Notes under the pieces: generated by a model
Seen by the model: the letters and a program-made list of their open reading frames with translations, nothing else
What the model was told of the DNA's origin: nothing
The model's database searches: none
Source of the DNA: Sitta carolinensis
Lineage: Eukaryota; Chordata; Aves; Passeriformes; Sittidae
NCBI GenBank assembly: GCA_032173965.1
Contig: JAVUNC010000004.1
Location: 19,941,001 to 20,005,000 of the forward strand
Length of the DNA stretch: 64,000 bases
Direction of reading: 5' to 3'
In this document: piece by piece, positions 26,101 through 37,552 of the stretch
Numbering within the stretch: the first letter of the stretch is position 1
Layout of the letters: the number at the start of each line of letters is the position of its first letter
Program-made: the position numbers and the translations under genes

Positions 26101-29100
26101 TCTGTACATGATTTGCTTTGGCAAAAATCACAAATTGTGCTTTTTTCAGACTGGTCTTCACCCTGAAGTAAAGGGAAAATTTATGACCAGGGACCTAGAT
26201 GGGGTCAGAGAAGATAATCTCATGTCCTTTTCAGTCTTACCTTCCACAAATCTATCAAATTACTGAATGAGTATAGAGAAAGAACTTTCTGACTGACTTT
26301 AGCCATCTGGATAACAATATGATCCATAGAAATTTGTAAATCATACAGTAATAAATGTATGTCAGAAGCCACTGAGATGAAAATATTCTTGCAATGCATT
26401 CTGATTTAGAAATTTAGAGTTATTTAATATTTTACACATTAATTTTATTCTGGGTAATTGAATTAAGGTGAAAGGGTTAAGCAGACAGGCAAAAGGAAAC
26501 ACTGTGCCATGTACTTAGTTTAATGTGGTTGGAAAAATCAATGAACTTTGGTCTGTCAGTTTGCAATCCCAGATTTAATTAAATAACATGTCAAGTATTT
26601 TAAATTGTTTACTAATGTAAATAGAATCCAGCACTATAGTCACACTAATAAGCCAAGGAGCTTTCCCTGAATTCCAATCAGATTTGAACATGACCTTCAT
26701 TTTAAGCTCCCACATGCCAGACAGAGATCAAACAGCTATCATTATGTCTACAGAGTTCAGTGATTACACCTGTGATTCTCAAAAAAACCGTATTTGGTAT
26801 TGATTCCTTCTGCAGAATCCAGGTAATGGCTGATAAGTTTCATATTCCTAGCAATGGTTACTCTTTCTTTGAGCATTTATAGTCACTTCCACTTGATTAC
26901 TGTCACTGGGAGGAGGAATAAATCACACAGTAAACTTTTACTGAGTCTACCTGAGAAATGGTGGAGGCTGCTTTGTGCATGAATGCATGCACAAAGGGAA
27001 CAAGAAGAACAGAAGAAGCATCTCCTCAGTTTGTGCTGGGTGAACTCCAGACACAGATGTATAACAGCTCCTCACTCTTCTTCTCCTTTCCCCTTTTACC
27101 ACTCCCAGGCAGTAGCTTCCCTCAAGAAGACATGAAAGCATCAAGGAGAGGGGGTCACAGCCCTGTCCAAGCTGAAAGAGCTTGGCACTGCCAGACAAGT
27201 GTCAGGAGTAAGTGATGTTTTGGCCATGCAACACGCACACGCACATTCCTGTCCTTTTCTCAGATGCAGTAAATTATCTTTTTTTTATTCCTTTCTTCTT
27301 CTTCTTTTTTTTTTTTTTTTTCTTTTTTTTTTTTTCTTTTTAAACAAGATCCAGATCCCTGCAATGCAGAAGTTTTCATGACTTACCTATTTATGCTTTC
27401 ATACCAGTCAACATAAAGCACTAAGTTCTCCCATTGGTACCATTGTTCCAGTTCTAAAATAGACGTCTAGCAGCAGTCAGTTATATCAGGCTTCCAGTGA
27501 TTAGGAAGTTCTTTAGGATAGGCAGCTCAGATGGTTGAAAGCTACAGTGTAGACATCTGAAGTCAGGAGAAATGACTGCATTCCTCCCAGCTCTCCTCAG
27601 CAAGAAGAACACTGCCTCCAAAGCGCCTGCTGGGGAGAACCAAGTCCCCATTTGATCTGACTGATCATGTGTGCAATGTAAAATTATGAAGCCACTATAA
27701 ACTATCAGCAGCCTCGTCTACAGGTTCACACACATTCTCCATTGTAGATAGGTCTATTACATTTTCTGAGCACACTGTCATTCAGACATGATAGAACTGC
27801 CTGTGCTGGTGCTGTGCAGCAGGGAAAACCCTGCATCAAACTGCTACTCATTTAGGAAAGGAGAAAACAGCAGAGAAAACAGGGAGATTGATGTGGGTGT
27901 ACATAGACAGTAAGGCAACATCAGGCAGCACAGTAGGCAGATGTCCTAGCAACATACTGACCAAGCTTGGGATTTTGGCCAAGGTTTTGGTTAGGATCAC
28001 AGCAAAAGAGAGCTTTAAAGAAGGAAAGGAAGACAATGGAAAGACTGTGCTGTAGAGTTGTGGAAAGCACTGTGGGGAAAAAGCACAAATGCATATATCT
28101 GAAAGTATGGCAAATGGGTGATAGAAGTCAATAACAGAGACTGACAGGGATGGAGGAATCATCTGTGCACTGAAGGAGGGATGGAGAGGACTGGCAAAGA
28201 TCTCGAAAGTGAAGAAAAGCAGCCCCTACTTGATGCAATGTATAGTTGCCTAGAGTTGATGCTAAAGAAAAGTTCCTTCTGTTTTTGTGTGCTTCTATTC
28301 ATTCTTAGATTACGCTTCTTTTTTGTTCATTATGTATCCTAAAACAGGACATAGCCTTGCAGTAATAATGTAAAAGAGAACTACAGCTTGTTTATACACT
28401 TTACCAGAGTACGGAGTTCATTAAAAAGACTACAGACTATTAATTATACAAAGTTAAGCACTAATAATAGCCTTGTTAAAGCTATATATTGACCTTCACT
28501 GACTATGGTCCATATGCAGTTTCAAATAATCATAGAATATACAGTTTTTTTTCACTAGATTCTTAGAGATAATAAACAAATATAGCATTCTAAATTTCTG
28601 CTTTTCTAAAACACATACATGCCCCCCTCCTCTTAGGCATGCATACATCTAACAGTTTAAAACAACAAACAAAATTTACTCAGATGCAATGCAAAGGATA
28701 AAGCAGTAAAGAGTGATGCTTAATTAGCTGCATAAACACGTGCAATACAGCCCTCCTTAGGAGCAATCCAGGGCTGAAGCAAGTAACTACAAAACCTGCA
28801 TAGCTGTAACCTGAATTTCCCTAAATATTAAATATAATACATTTTCCCAGTCTCACAGATTGCCATCTTTTGCACTACCACTTTCTATTATTATGCCCAA
28901 TGTGTAGCATACTGTACATGCATAACACATAACTCTTTCCACTCTAAGTCTGTGGACTGGTTTTATGATATACATGGTATTACTAGATGAAATAAGTTTT
29001 ATGTCATTTCAAACATACAGCCTATTGAGTCATAACTCCCTACACTGGTGCAGAAAAGCCAGCTATCATAGAAAACACATTAAGGAATTTAAAACTCTAC

Positions 29101-30554
29101 ATGATTGTAAAGCACTACCTAAAATATTGCACTGATTACAAAGCAGTAAAAAACTGTGACATTAGAGACTGATTCCCATATTACATATCCACAAAGGAGA
29201 AAAATTAAGGTCTTACAGGCAATTTTGAGAATAAAACATGTACCTACATATAGAGATAATGGCTTTGAACTTGTAATCTTGCATACAAGGGCAGTGACCA
29301 GCTTATCCACAACTATGATGTCTCAAATGACTTCAGCCTCTATGGTCTTGTGTGCACATGCTGGTAAGGGACCACTGCCTCTCACTGCAGATTTCTCTCC
29401 CACTGTGCTACTGCTCCTTACTTACTGCACGCTGTTCAATAATGTAAACTAGAAAGTGAACCCATGAAGACACTTGCAGATTACTTTCCAGCTGAGCCTG
29501 AAATTCTTTCTACTCTTGGAGTCCATGAAGGTTTTAAACACAAAACTTTAAAGTTCTGTCTTCAGGGAAGTTTAAACTATGCTAATAGTAGTGTATGTAC
29601 AGTTTAGCCAGAAGTATTGAGGCAAAATCCACTTAAAAAACTCTTCCATATTTCATTCATTTCACATGATGCAGCACATTCATTAAAGTGAACGATGCTG
29701 AAGAAGCAAAAAATTCAAGGCCATCTCCTTTTCTATTTTTTAAGTTTAGCATGAAAATTTAAAGGGATAAATGTTTCATTGCTATGTTGAAGGATTAATT
29801 TAAATGTTTCAGTTTTCGTATCTCAGCCACATTGTGATACCACTGCTCAAATAAACCTGAAAAGGTGTAAGGAGATTGAGCATCATTTCTTTAGAGAAGC
29901 AGTGCAGAAAAGTGACCGGTTATTAAAATTGTGATGTATGAAATCTTTTTGACTGCAAACAGAATGTTAAATATGGAATCCCTGCCATTTTTAGTACACT
30001 GCCTAATTTAAATTATGAGTAATGTCCATTTCTTTTGCTTTTAAACTAGATCTTTCTGCTGTGTTCTTTCCTGCATTGCATGTAAGTGTCTTCATGCATG
30101 TTGCAGTTCAGCACACCACTGTCTGGCACGTTTGTTTCAGAAACAAATACACTCTTATGCAAATGCATTTATCTACAATGACAATCTACAATTTATCTGC
30201 TTGAATTTGGTCCAATTTCCTAAACTCTTTAGCATACTTTATCCCCTTCATAATCCCTGTTAGTGCAACAGTGGCAGGTTTGGCAAGTGTGAGATTCAGC
30301 TCCTATCACAGGTCATTTGCAAAGACATCAGATATCACTGACTAACTGGCTATGCTCAGAAAATGCTCCTGGACTTGCTTGGCTGAGGAGAGTTGATTTC
30401 TGCACAGAATATAAGGCTCTTACAGTGGTAACAGCAAAGGGAAAAAAAAGAGACCAAAAGTAATCTTTTACCCATTACCAGGTTCAAGCAAAGTACCTTT
30501 CTGACCTGTGAACTTTTACTCACTGGAATAGTACAAAATTTTACCCTGCTTTAG
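26101..30554. other. Intergenic DNA, no gene recognised
   Basis: Very AT-rich unique sequence with a pyrimidine tract at 27278-27341. No exon, LTR or CR1 end was recognised. Confidence 0.5.
27278..27341. repeat. Polypyrimidine (T-rich, TTC) tract
   Basis: About 64 bases that are almost entirely T and C, with several TTC units in the middle and long T runs at the end. It is a simple repeat. Confidence 0.9.
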
Positions 30555-30623
30555 CAGTGAGGCTGCACCAGATGATCCCATTGTGGGGATCCCTTCCAAT
30601 CTTACCCATTCTGTGATTCTGTG
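30555..30623 (+). mobile_element. CR1 LINE 3' tail fragment
   Basis: The segment reads GAGGCTGCACCAGATGATCC, then CCCTTCCAATCTTACCC, and ends CATTCTGTGATTCTGTG. These are the CR1 3' block and octamer tail, reading rightward. Confidence 0.85.
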
Positions 30624-30730
30624 AAAATACTTCTGTTTGGCAAAGATATCAAAATCTGCTCTATCAAAAACTATATGCAGCTATTCAAAATCCAGTTGAA
30701 TTTTAAAAATAATTTCAATATTGAGCAATC

Positions 30731-30822
30731 AGGTCTAGTGGAAAGTGTCCCTGACCATGGCAGGGAGGCTGCAACTTGGTGATCTTTATGTCCTTTCCAA
30801 CTCAAACCATCCTGTGATTATG
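30731..30822 (+). mobile_element. CR1 LINE 3' tail fragment
   Basis: The segment reads AGGTCTAGTGGAAAGTGTCC, then CTGACCATGGCAGGGAGGCT, GATCTTTATGTCCTTTCC and CCATCCTGTGATTATG. This is a CR1 3' end of a different subfamily from the tail 108 bases to its left. Confidence 0.85.
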
Positions 30823-32655
30823 AGAAATGGCCAAGCACTGAAAGAGAAATAATAAGTAAGAGAAATTAAAGCAATAAACAAGGCTGTAACATGAGTGCAT
30901 GAGTGCCTGTGAGATGACCATGTGAACGTGTGGTAGTGTGTTCCAAGCAGGAGGGCAACAGAGCAGGCACGAGGGCCCAGGATCCAGGCAGGAATAGGAG
31001 AGTGGCTGTTCTGCTGCTCAGGGGATCAAAGGCTGTGTAGTCAGCCATGTGAGTGTTCTCTGTGTGTCCCTGAGCTATGTGTTTAAGCATTGCTACTGTC
31101 TGAACCTGGATATATGGAAACTGGAGTCACCTACACTGACATTCAGATCTCCAGGTACACTAACCCAGAATCCAGAGGACAAGGAGGAGGAATTGTAGGT
31201 CCTGGGGTCTACTCAAGGCAGCAGCTCTATAACCTCCCTCAGCACAGTCACTCAAGTATCAGGAAATGCAGACGCTACAGTTATTTTTGTGGTCTTAATT
31301 TGATCTCTTTTGTACTTGTGTTTCAAAGTCTTTGATTACATGACCTCATTTATTCTTTTCATATTTAGTGTTTAGGACAGATGATGTTTATCTAATGAGT
31401 TGCTGTGTATCCTATTTTGCAGTTCCTAGGCCTCATTTACTGTGTGACATTCAAACCTTAAAGTGAGGATGAAGTGATTAATTTCCCATGAGTCAGTTAA
31501 GAAGGGTATCTAGGTGCTTCACATTCAAGTAATGTTTTCTTCTTTCTCCAGATGTGGGACTGAGGCACACAGGATCTCAGTGAAAAGCAGCTACAGTTCA
31601 ATGCCTATGTGTTAGCAATTCAGGAACATTAAAACAGGGAACACACTACTAGTTTCTCCTATGCAAAGTCTGGTTTATATACCTTTCCTACCAGACACAG
31701 ACCAAACTCAAGTTCTTCAGAGCTGCACAAAGCTCCCTTAGCCATAAGAACGGTTTTTCTGCACCTGCAATCAGCTGGGTGTATTACCAAACCCCTTTTA
31801 ATTTCTTCAATTAATGAGAAAGAGGTATGATTTTATTTTTATTACAAATTTTGACCATAACCAAACCAATTGCCTTGCAATGGGATATATCAGGCAATAT
31901 AACGAAACAGAAAAAACAAAGCAAAAAAGACCATGCAATATTTGCATAATCTCATCAGCAGTGTATCTCCAAGCACCTGTTGGAGTAGTTTAAATATGTT
32001 GCAATGGTAACACAGCTACCTAGACATGGTTTGCTCAGTATCACCTGTCAGATGAATGATACAGCTGAGAGAAGAGCCTCTCACAAAGCACTTTTTTCTT
32101 CATTATTCCAAAACATTTTACAAGCATGGATATTACTTACTGTAGTATCTACATTTGGATAAATTCAACTGCAGAAATATTACACAACAGTAGACAGATT
32201 ACACAGTAATCAGGGAGAGAGAACCCAGTCCCATAACTCTGAAGTCAATGAAACCCATTGGATTGTAACAGGCTGAGCCATGGAGTTATTCTGAAAATGC
32301 CATCCAATTTTCTGTGTAACTCCAAACAGGACCTACATGACCCACATATAGAAACGTATCTATGTCCACAATTTAGCAGTTTATTCAGGAAAAATACATT
32401 CTTCAGACATACCTTAGGTTTAAATATAAAAAAATATAGTTCTGTTTTCCAAGCAAGCAGATATACAAAAAAAAAGTCAAGATATATAACTTCCAGAAAG
32501 GAAAGATAAACTTACAAACATAAAAGGTAATACTATACTTCTCCAACAAAATATGAGATAGAGGCTTTATCATTCCAGTTAAGTCCCTTATCCTAAAGTG
32601 AAATGTACATATTAATGCAGTTGAAGACCCATACTCTTGACCAACCCATCACAAA
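30823..32655. other. Intergenic DNA downstream of ERICH1
   Basis: Unique AT-rich sequence between the CR1 tails and the probable 3' end of ERICH1. Nothing else was recognised. Confidence 0.5.
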
Positions 32656-32675
32656 AGTCACATTGTAGTTACACC

Positions 32676-32681
32676 TTTATT
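32676..32681 (-). terminator. ERICH1: Probable ERICH1 poly(A) signal AATAAA
   Basis: AATAAA read on the minus strand lies about 150 bases after the stop codon. A GT-rich stretch, TTTTGTGATGGGTTGG, follows within about 20 bases. This arrangement fits cleavage near 32660. The placement is inferred from sequence only. Confidence 0.6.
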
Positions 32682-32831
32682 GTCTTCTGGAGTTTGTAAC
32701 ACAGAAAAGTAATTCGTTTACCTGAAGGTGTAGAATGTGTATTGACTCTGCTCTTCCTGAACAATTGCTACTTGGTTAAGAGTTTGTACATTTAATTTTA
32801 ATCCTGTGCATACAGACACAGGGGTAAGGCT

Positions 32832-32905
32832 TTATTTCCTGTTCTTCACAGGAAGGATATCTGTAATCCAGTAGTGAAACAGAGACGTGGCTACCTTGGC
32901 ATGAT
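32832..32905 (-). CDS. ERICH1: ERICH1 last coding exon (C-terminus)
   Basis: The acceptor is TTTCTTTGTTTCAG, then ATCATGCC. The first two bases complete a GAT codon with the G that ends the previous exon. The peptide is DHAKVATSLFHYWITDILPV followed by KNRK and the stop TAA at 32834-32832. Human ERICH1 ends with a very similar DHAR...YWITHILPEK segment, which is the clearest identity in this gene. The sequence AATAAA overlaps the stop codon (32836-32831), but a better placed poly(A) signal lies further on. Confidence 0.93.
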
Positions 32906-35900
32906 CTGAAACAAAGAAAACACAGTCCTCCTGAAATACCTCCAACACATTTCTGAACACTAAGAAAAAGACTTGTGCAAACATTTGTTTCCATTCAATA
33001 TTAACAATTCAGTAAAACCAATGCAGATACTGGAGCTTGAAGACTAATACCTATGAATTTCTATATAAGCAGGCACATTTTATTTTCGGAAGTCAGTCAT
33101 TTGTATGAGACACAAATTTGCCCGTACACTTCGAAATTTCTTATTTGTTGTGATTCAATAATTCAGAAAAAATGAGATTGAAATGACATGATCATAGGGC
33201 AAGGCTTCTTTCTGGAAGAGTAATTTCCCACATCATTATTTAACTTATACTAGCACCTAGAAGTCCCAGTTGAGAATCAGTCATATTGTACAGATAGCTG
33301 CATTAAAGCCTCAAAATGCTATGACTTCTGTCTTAATTCAGAGATAGCCTATGCGACTTTATTGAGTTTTAATGATAGTATTTTATGCAGCACTTATCAC
33401 ATAATAATCACATTTAAGATGATTCTATAATATTATGCTAATACAGTTTTCAAATTTCCTTTTCTTTGAGTTCTCATTCATTCAAAAAAAAGATGTGTAA
33501 ATTTCATCATTGTAAGGCCTCTCTATATCCAGCCTCTGCATTGCTGGCACACAGGAACTGCATTATTTCTGATCTGTAAAATGCACCTTCCCCTGCAATG
33601 AAGACTTATATAAATGACAATTCTAAAAAAAAAAAAAAAGCAGTTAAAAGAAGCTTCTAGCTCTGCCATGAGTGATAATTTCCTAGGCAACAAGGGAAGA
33701 GTATGTTTGAGATTTGAAACTAACCAACAAAGGGAAAATGTTAATAGATAATAGGATGAAGTTGATGAGCAGAAGTTCATAAATGAGTTAATAAATTAGG
33801 AGATAATGAGTTTTTTTTTTTTAATTAGGCAATCACCTATGTTTTAATAATTGATGTGAAAAGGGAATTAAGTAGCTCTCATTTCCAAAGCTAGTTTCCA
33901 ACCAGCAAAGGGAGCATTACTCCCAGTCACAGCTCTTCTCCTTTGACCACTGCACTGTGGAGGATTATGGAAGTCTCTGGCTTCCATTAGCTAACAGCCA
34001 TGGACATTTTAACAGAGATCAGCAAAGCCCCCACCATGAGAAATCCATGTCTATGTGACTCTTAAACATTCTCTTCCCTGCACTTACAGTAGATTTTAGG
34101 TAGAGGTAAGTACATTTTGTTAAAGACTACCAAATAAATGGAACTAGTAAATAGGGCATTTTGTTCTTTTACAGACTGAGAAGAATGATACTCTAAATAA
34201 CCATGTTCACACGAACACTCCTGACCAACCTTAACTGTGTCTGATCATTCACATACAAGGTCAAAGGCAACTTGCTGGAGGTATTTGAGGCAAAAAGTAC
34301 AAGGTAAGTTGATGGAGGATGACAACTAAACAGAACAACCAGTACCTCTGAACCATAGAGATTTTCTTGTTTAAGTATTTTTTCTCATTTAAATGAAGAG
34401 TTAAAAGATACTATCTACTGTTGATAATTTTTGTGTCTGAATCTCCTTACTATTTCCTTTTCCAAAATTTATCAGACCCTACCATTACACTTGTTAGGAC
34501 TTGCTTCAATATGACTCCAAACATTGGGATCTAAGAACTTAAGATAAAAGAGAAATTTATTTCTTGTTTCTTTTTTCTTTTGGATATATTGTGATTTTCA
34601 ATCTGAGTAACAGGCTAAGAGATGCAAAGGAAATACCAAATCATGGTTTGAGCCAGCAGTTTTGATTTTGTAATCTGCAGATCCAGAGCAGCCCATGGCT
34701 TTATTCTAAAGCACGTTTATCATCAGCAGGCATAAGCTTGCCAAGTGGGACTTGGTAACCCCAGTGGGAAGTTGGATGAAACCATAACGTCCATATATGA
34801 GGAAATAAAAGACAAAATGGTTTGGATGATTTGTAACGTCTACTAGTGGAGAATGTGCACTTATATGAAGAGATGCGTCATCTCTCCTCTCATTTTTTTC
34901 CTTAAGTTCCCTTCCTGGAATTAAAGATAAAACTAAACAAAACATAGCACCCATCTTTACTTCCTTAATGATGGCATCTTAAGTAGAATCATAACTATGG
35001 GAAAAAGGGTTAACATACTGTTTCTTGAACTACAGGGAATAAAATGTTTATTTTGTAAAAATAATACACCTTCCTAAAATCAAGGGGTTTTTAATCATGT
35101 TAATATGAAATGACATTTCCTTCTAGCACTTCACACCCCTGTAAAAATAAACAGAGAAAAGACAAGATAATAAGACAAAGTCATAAAAAAATAAAGATTA
35201 CTATTAGGTACTGTGCACTTTTACCTTCATAAAGAGCTCTTTTGTTGTACAAAAGTTGTATTAACAAATTCAAATTTTTATTATAAAAAGGTATTATATT
35301 ACAAAGCTTTTTGTAAAAACTCAACTTTTAACACCTGCTCATTGGGAGTGAAAACTAAATCTAAAATCTACACTGCAAAGATGACCTGATTTTGAGCCAA
35401 ACGTAGGAGAAAAAAAAGAGTACAATTAATGGCCTAATTCAAAGTAAAATTTCAGGGCATTGTATTTTCATTCACTGAATTTCCAGAATTACAAAACAGA
35501 ATGCATTTTTAAAGTCTGCTGAGGAAAAATAATGACTAGCAGGTGCTTAATTTTCCTTTAATAATTTATAAGAATGTATTTTTCCTCTTTCTTATGTTGT
35601 TGTACCTCATGAATATCAAATAAACTACTATGGTTACACCACTGTGAACTTGGAATGAGATTAGAATTGAGCCCAGAGTTACAGCAGTTACTAGAGAAAA
35701 AAATCAACTAGAAGAGTAGACAATTCCAGACTGTATCAGTTGAAACATTACTGAATTTTAAAAAATTACTCAGAAAATTGCTTTTTGCTTTTTCAAGTGA
35801 TGAATACATACATTGGAAAATTAGGAGGTTTAATTTGCCTCTGTTTTATCTCTTCATTTTGACATTTCTGCTATACAAAAGTAAACAAAGCAAACTGTCT

Positions 35901-37357
35901 CAAGGCTGCAAAACCCAACAGAACTCCAACTGTATTGTATGAAAGTTAGATAAGGCCTGTAAAGAATATCCTGAATATTGTCACTTCAATTTCATTTGGA
36001 TACAATCAAGAAAAGCTGAATTAGTTCATTCAATAAAGGCACCACCATTTTCATGATTCCTTCTGAATTCTGCTTGGCTTGCACACATCAAGTGCTGTCA
36101 TACTGCATATCTACCCTTAAAAGAATACATATGTACTTCTCTAGGCATCCTTTTCAAAATGTTTCAGATCTGAACTCCACAGGCAGGAATCCTCTTTCCT
36201 CTGTTCAACACACAGCATTCAGTAGGCTCTAGTCCTGATGAGGATCTTTAGCCACTATCATGCTGTAAATTATTTAATGAAGTTACAAACATATGTCTCT
36301 CTTTGAATGAGGCTGTTGCTAAGCCTCCGATGGCTACGATCTTCATTACACTGTTACCACACTGCTAACACCTCTGCTGTTACTCTTCAAAAGACTGAAG
36401 AGTACAATCTAAAATGGCTGAGATTCTCTCATGTCGTAGCCAAGTGCTCTCTGATGAAATTCAAAAGAAAATTCAGCACACCTTGTAGATTTTTGTCTGA
36501 TGCTGCAACACAGGTTCTAATGACTAATAGCAATGACTGTTTAAATGAAGACTACATGGAAAATGAATCATTACCCCTCATGTGGACTACATGCTTGTTG
36601 TGTTACACTAAACAGGGACGAACAGCGACACATGCTGATCCCACATTCACTTGAAGAACTATTAACTGTACAAGAAGAGATTCTACTAAAATTATAGGGG
36701 TTATAATAGTAAACAGAAGAAACCTGTGCCTCAGGCATGAAAAAAACTTAGTAATGCAGTAATTTTTCTAATTTGTCATAAAGAGTAACTTTAAATTTTT
36801 ACATTATCAACAGCATTTTTTAGAAACTTAAACCAGATGTTTATATTTAAACAAAACCAAAACTTTAAATCAAAATATAGCTTGCAAAGTCTGCGTACTA
36901 AAGAAGCCACGTGATGACCAGAAAGAAATAAAATAATGGGTTTTATTGATTCTTATGCATGGAAAATTAATCCTTAGTTAGAGGAGTGAAATCTCCAAGA
37001 TAAACAAGTTAATTCCTGCAATTGAAAAAATCTACCATGGAGATACATTAAAAATATGCTTTAAATATGATTAAATCTTAAACCACTTCAGGTTTTAAAA
37101 ATATTGGTTTAAACCCCTGAATCATCTTGTATTCTGTAGCTGCTGCAAAGTAAGAAAAGCTTCTTTATTGATTGTAAACAAATGGGAAATAGGGATATCA
37201 CTGTATTTTTGGTGGGAATTATGGTTTCATATCTTGTATAAGCATGTATCTACTATTACATCATTATTTATGGCTTCCTAATTAAAAAAAATAAAGTGGT
37301 ATGAATTTTAATTCACACAAAAATATCAGTGTAGGAACATGAGGGAACAGTACCTAC
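32906..37357 (-). other. ERICH1 intron
   Basis: A 4452-base AT-rich intron. The donor reads GTAGGT on the minus strand and the acceptor is CAG. It holds a plus-strand frame of 115 codons (36307-36654) with no recognisable domain, taken as chance, an A run near 33625-33639 and otherwise unique sequence. Confidence 0.75.
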
Positions 37358-37552
37358 CAGGAGACATCATAGATTGTTCTTGGAATTGTTTCAAAGCATC
37401 CTTCAATCTCTCAATATCCTGTAGCAATACAAGGGATTTCAGATGATGCAGATGAGTCACATCTGAGGAAGAGATGGTGTGAAACTCAAGACATTGTAAG
37501 AGCTCTTGGGCAGTTGCTGAATTTACAGCAACATCTCTGCATTCTGATTTCT
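37358..37552 (-). CDS. ERICH1: ERICH1 penultimate coding exon
   Basis: A 195-base exon. The acceptor is TTTTTGCAG at its right end and the donor is G|GTAGGT at its left end, phase 1 on both sides. The translation includes AQELLQCLEFHTISSSDVTH and then LHHLKSLVLLQDIERLKDAL, ending in QSMMSP. This matches the human segment with EELLDRL, SDVSILYHMKTLLLLQDTER and TMPPD. The leucine-rich, amphipathic pattern suggests a helical C-terminal domain. The spliced frame stays open. Confidence 0.93.

Noticed and set aside
1..32000. Search for TDRP, the expected neighbour of ERICH1
   Set aside because: None of its characteristic segments was seen on either strand. It may lie to the left of the window.
36307..36654. 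115-codon plus-strand frame inside an ERICH1 intron
   Set aside because: No recognisable domain, no splice or promoter context, and antisense to the host gene.
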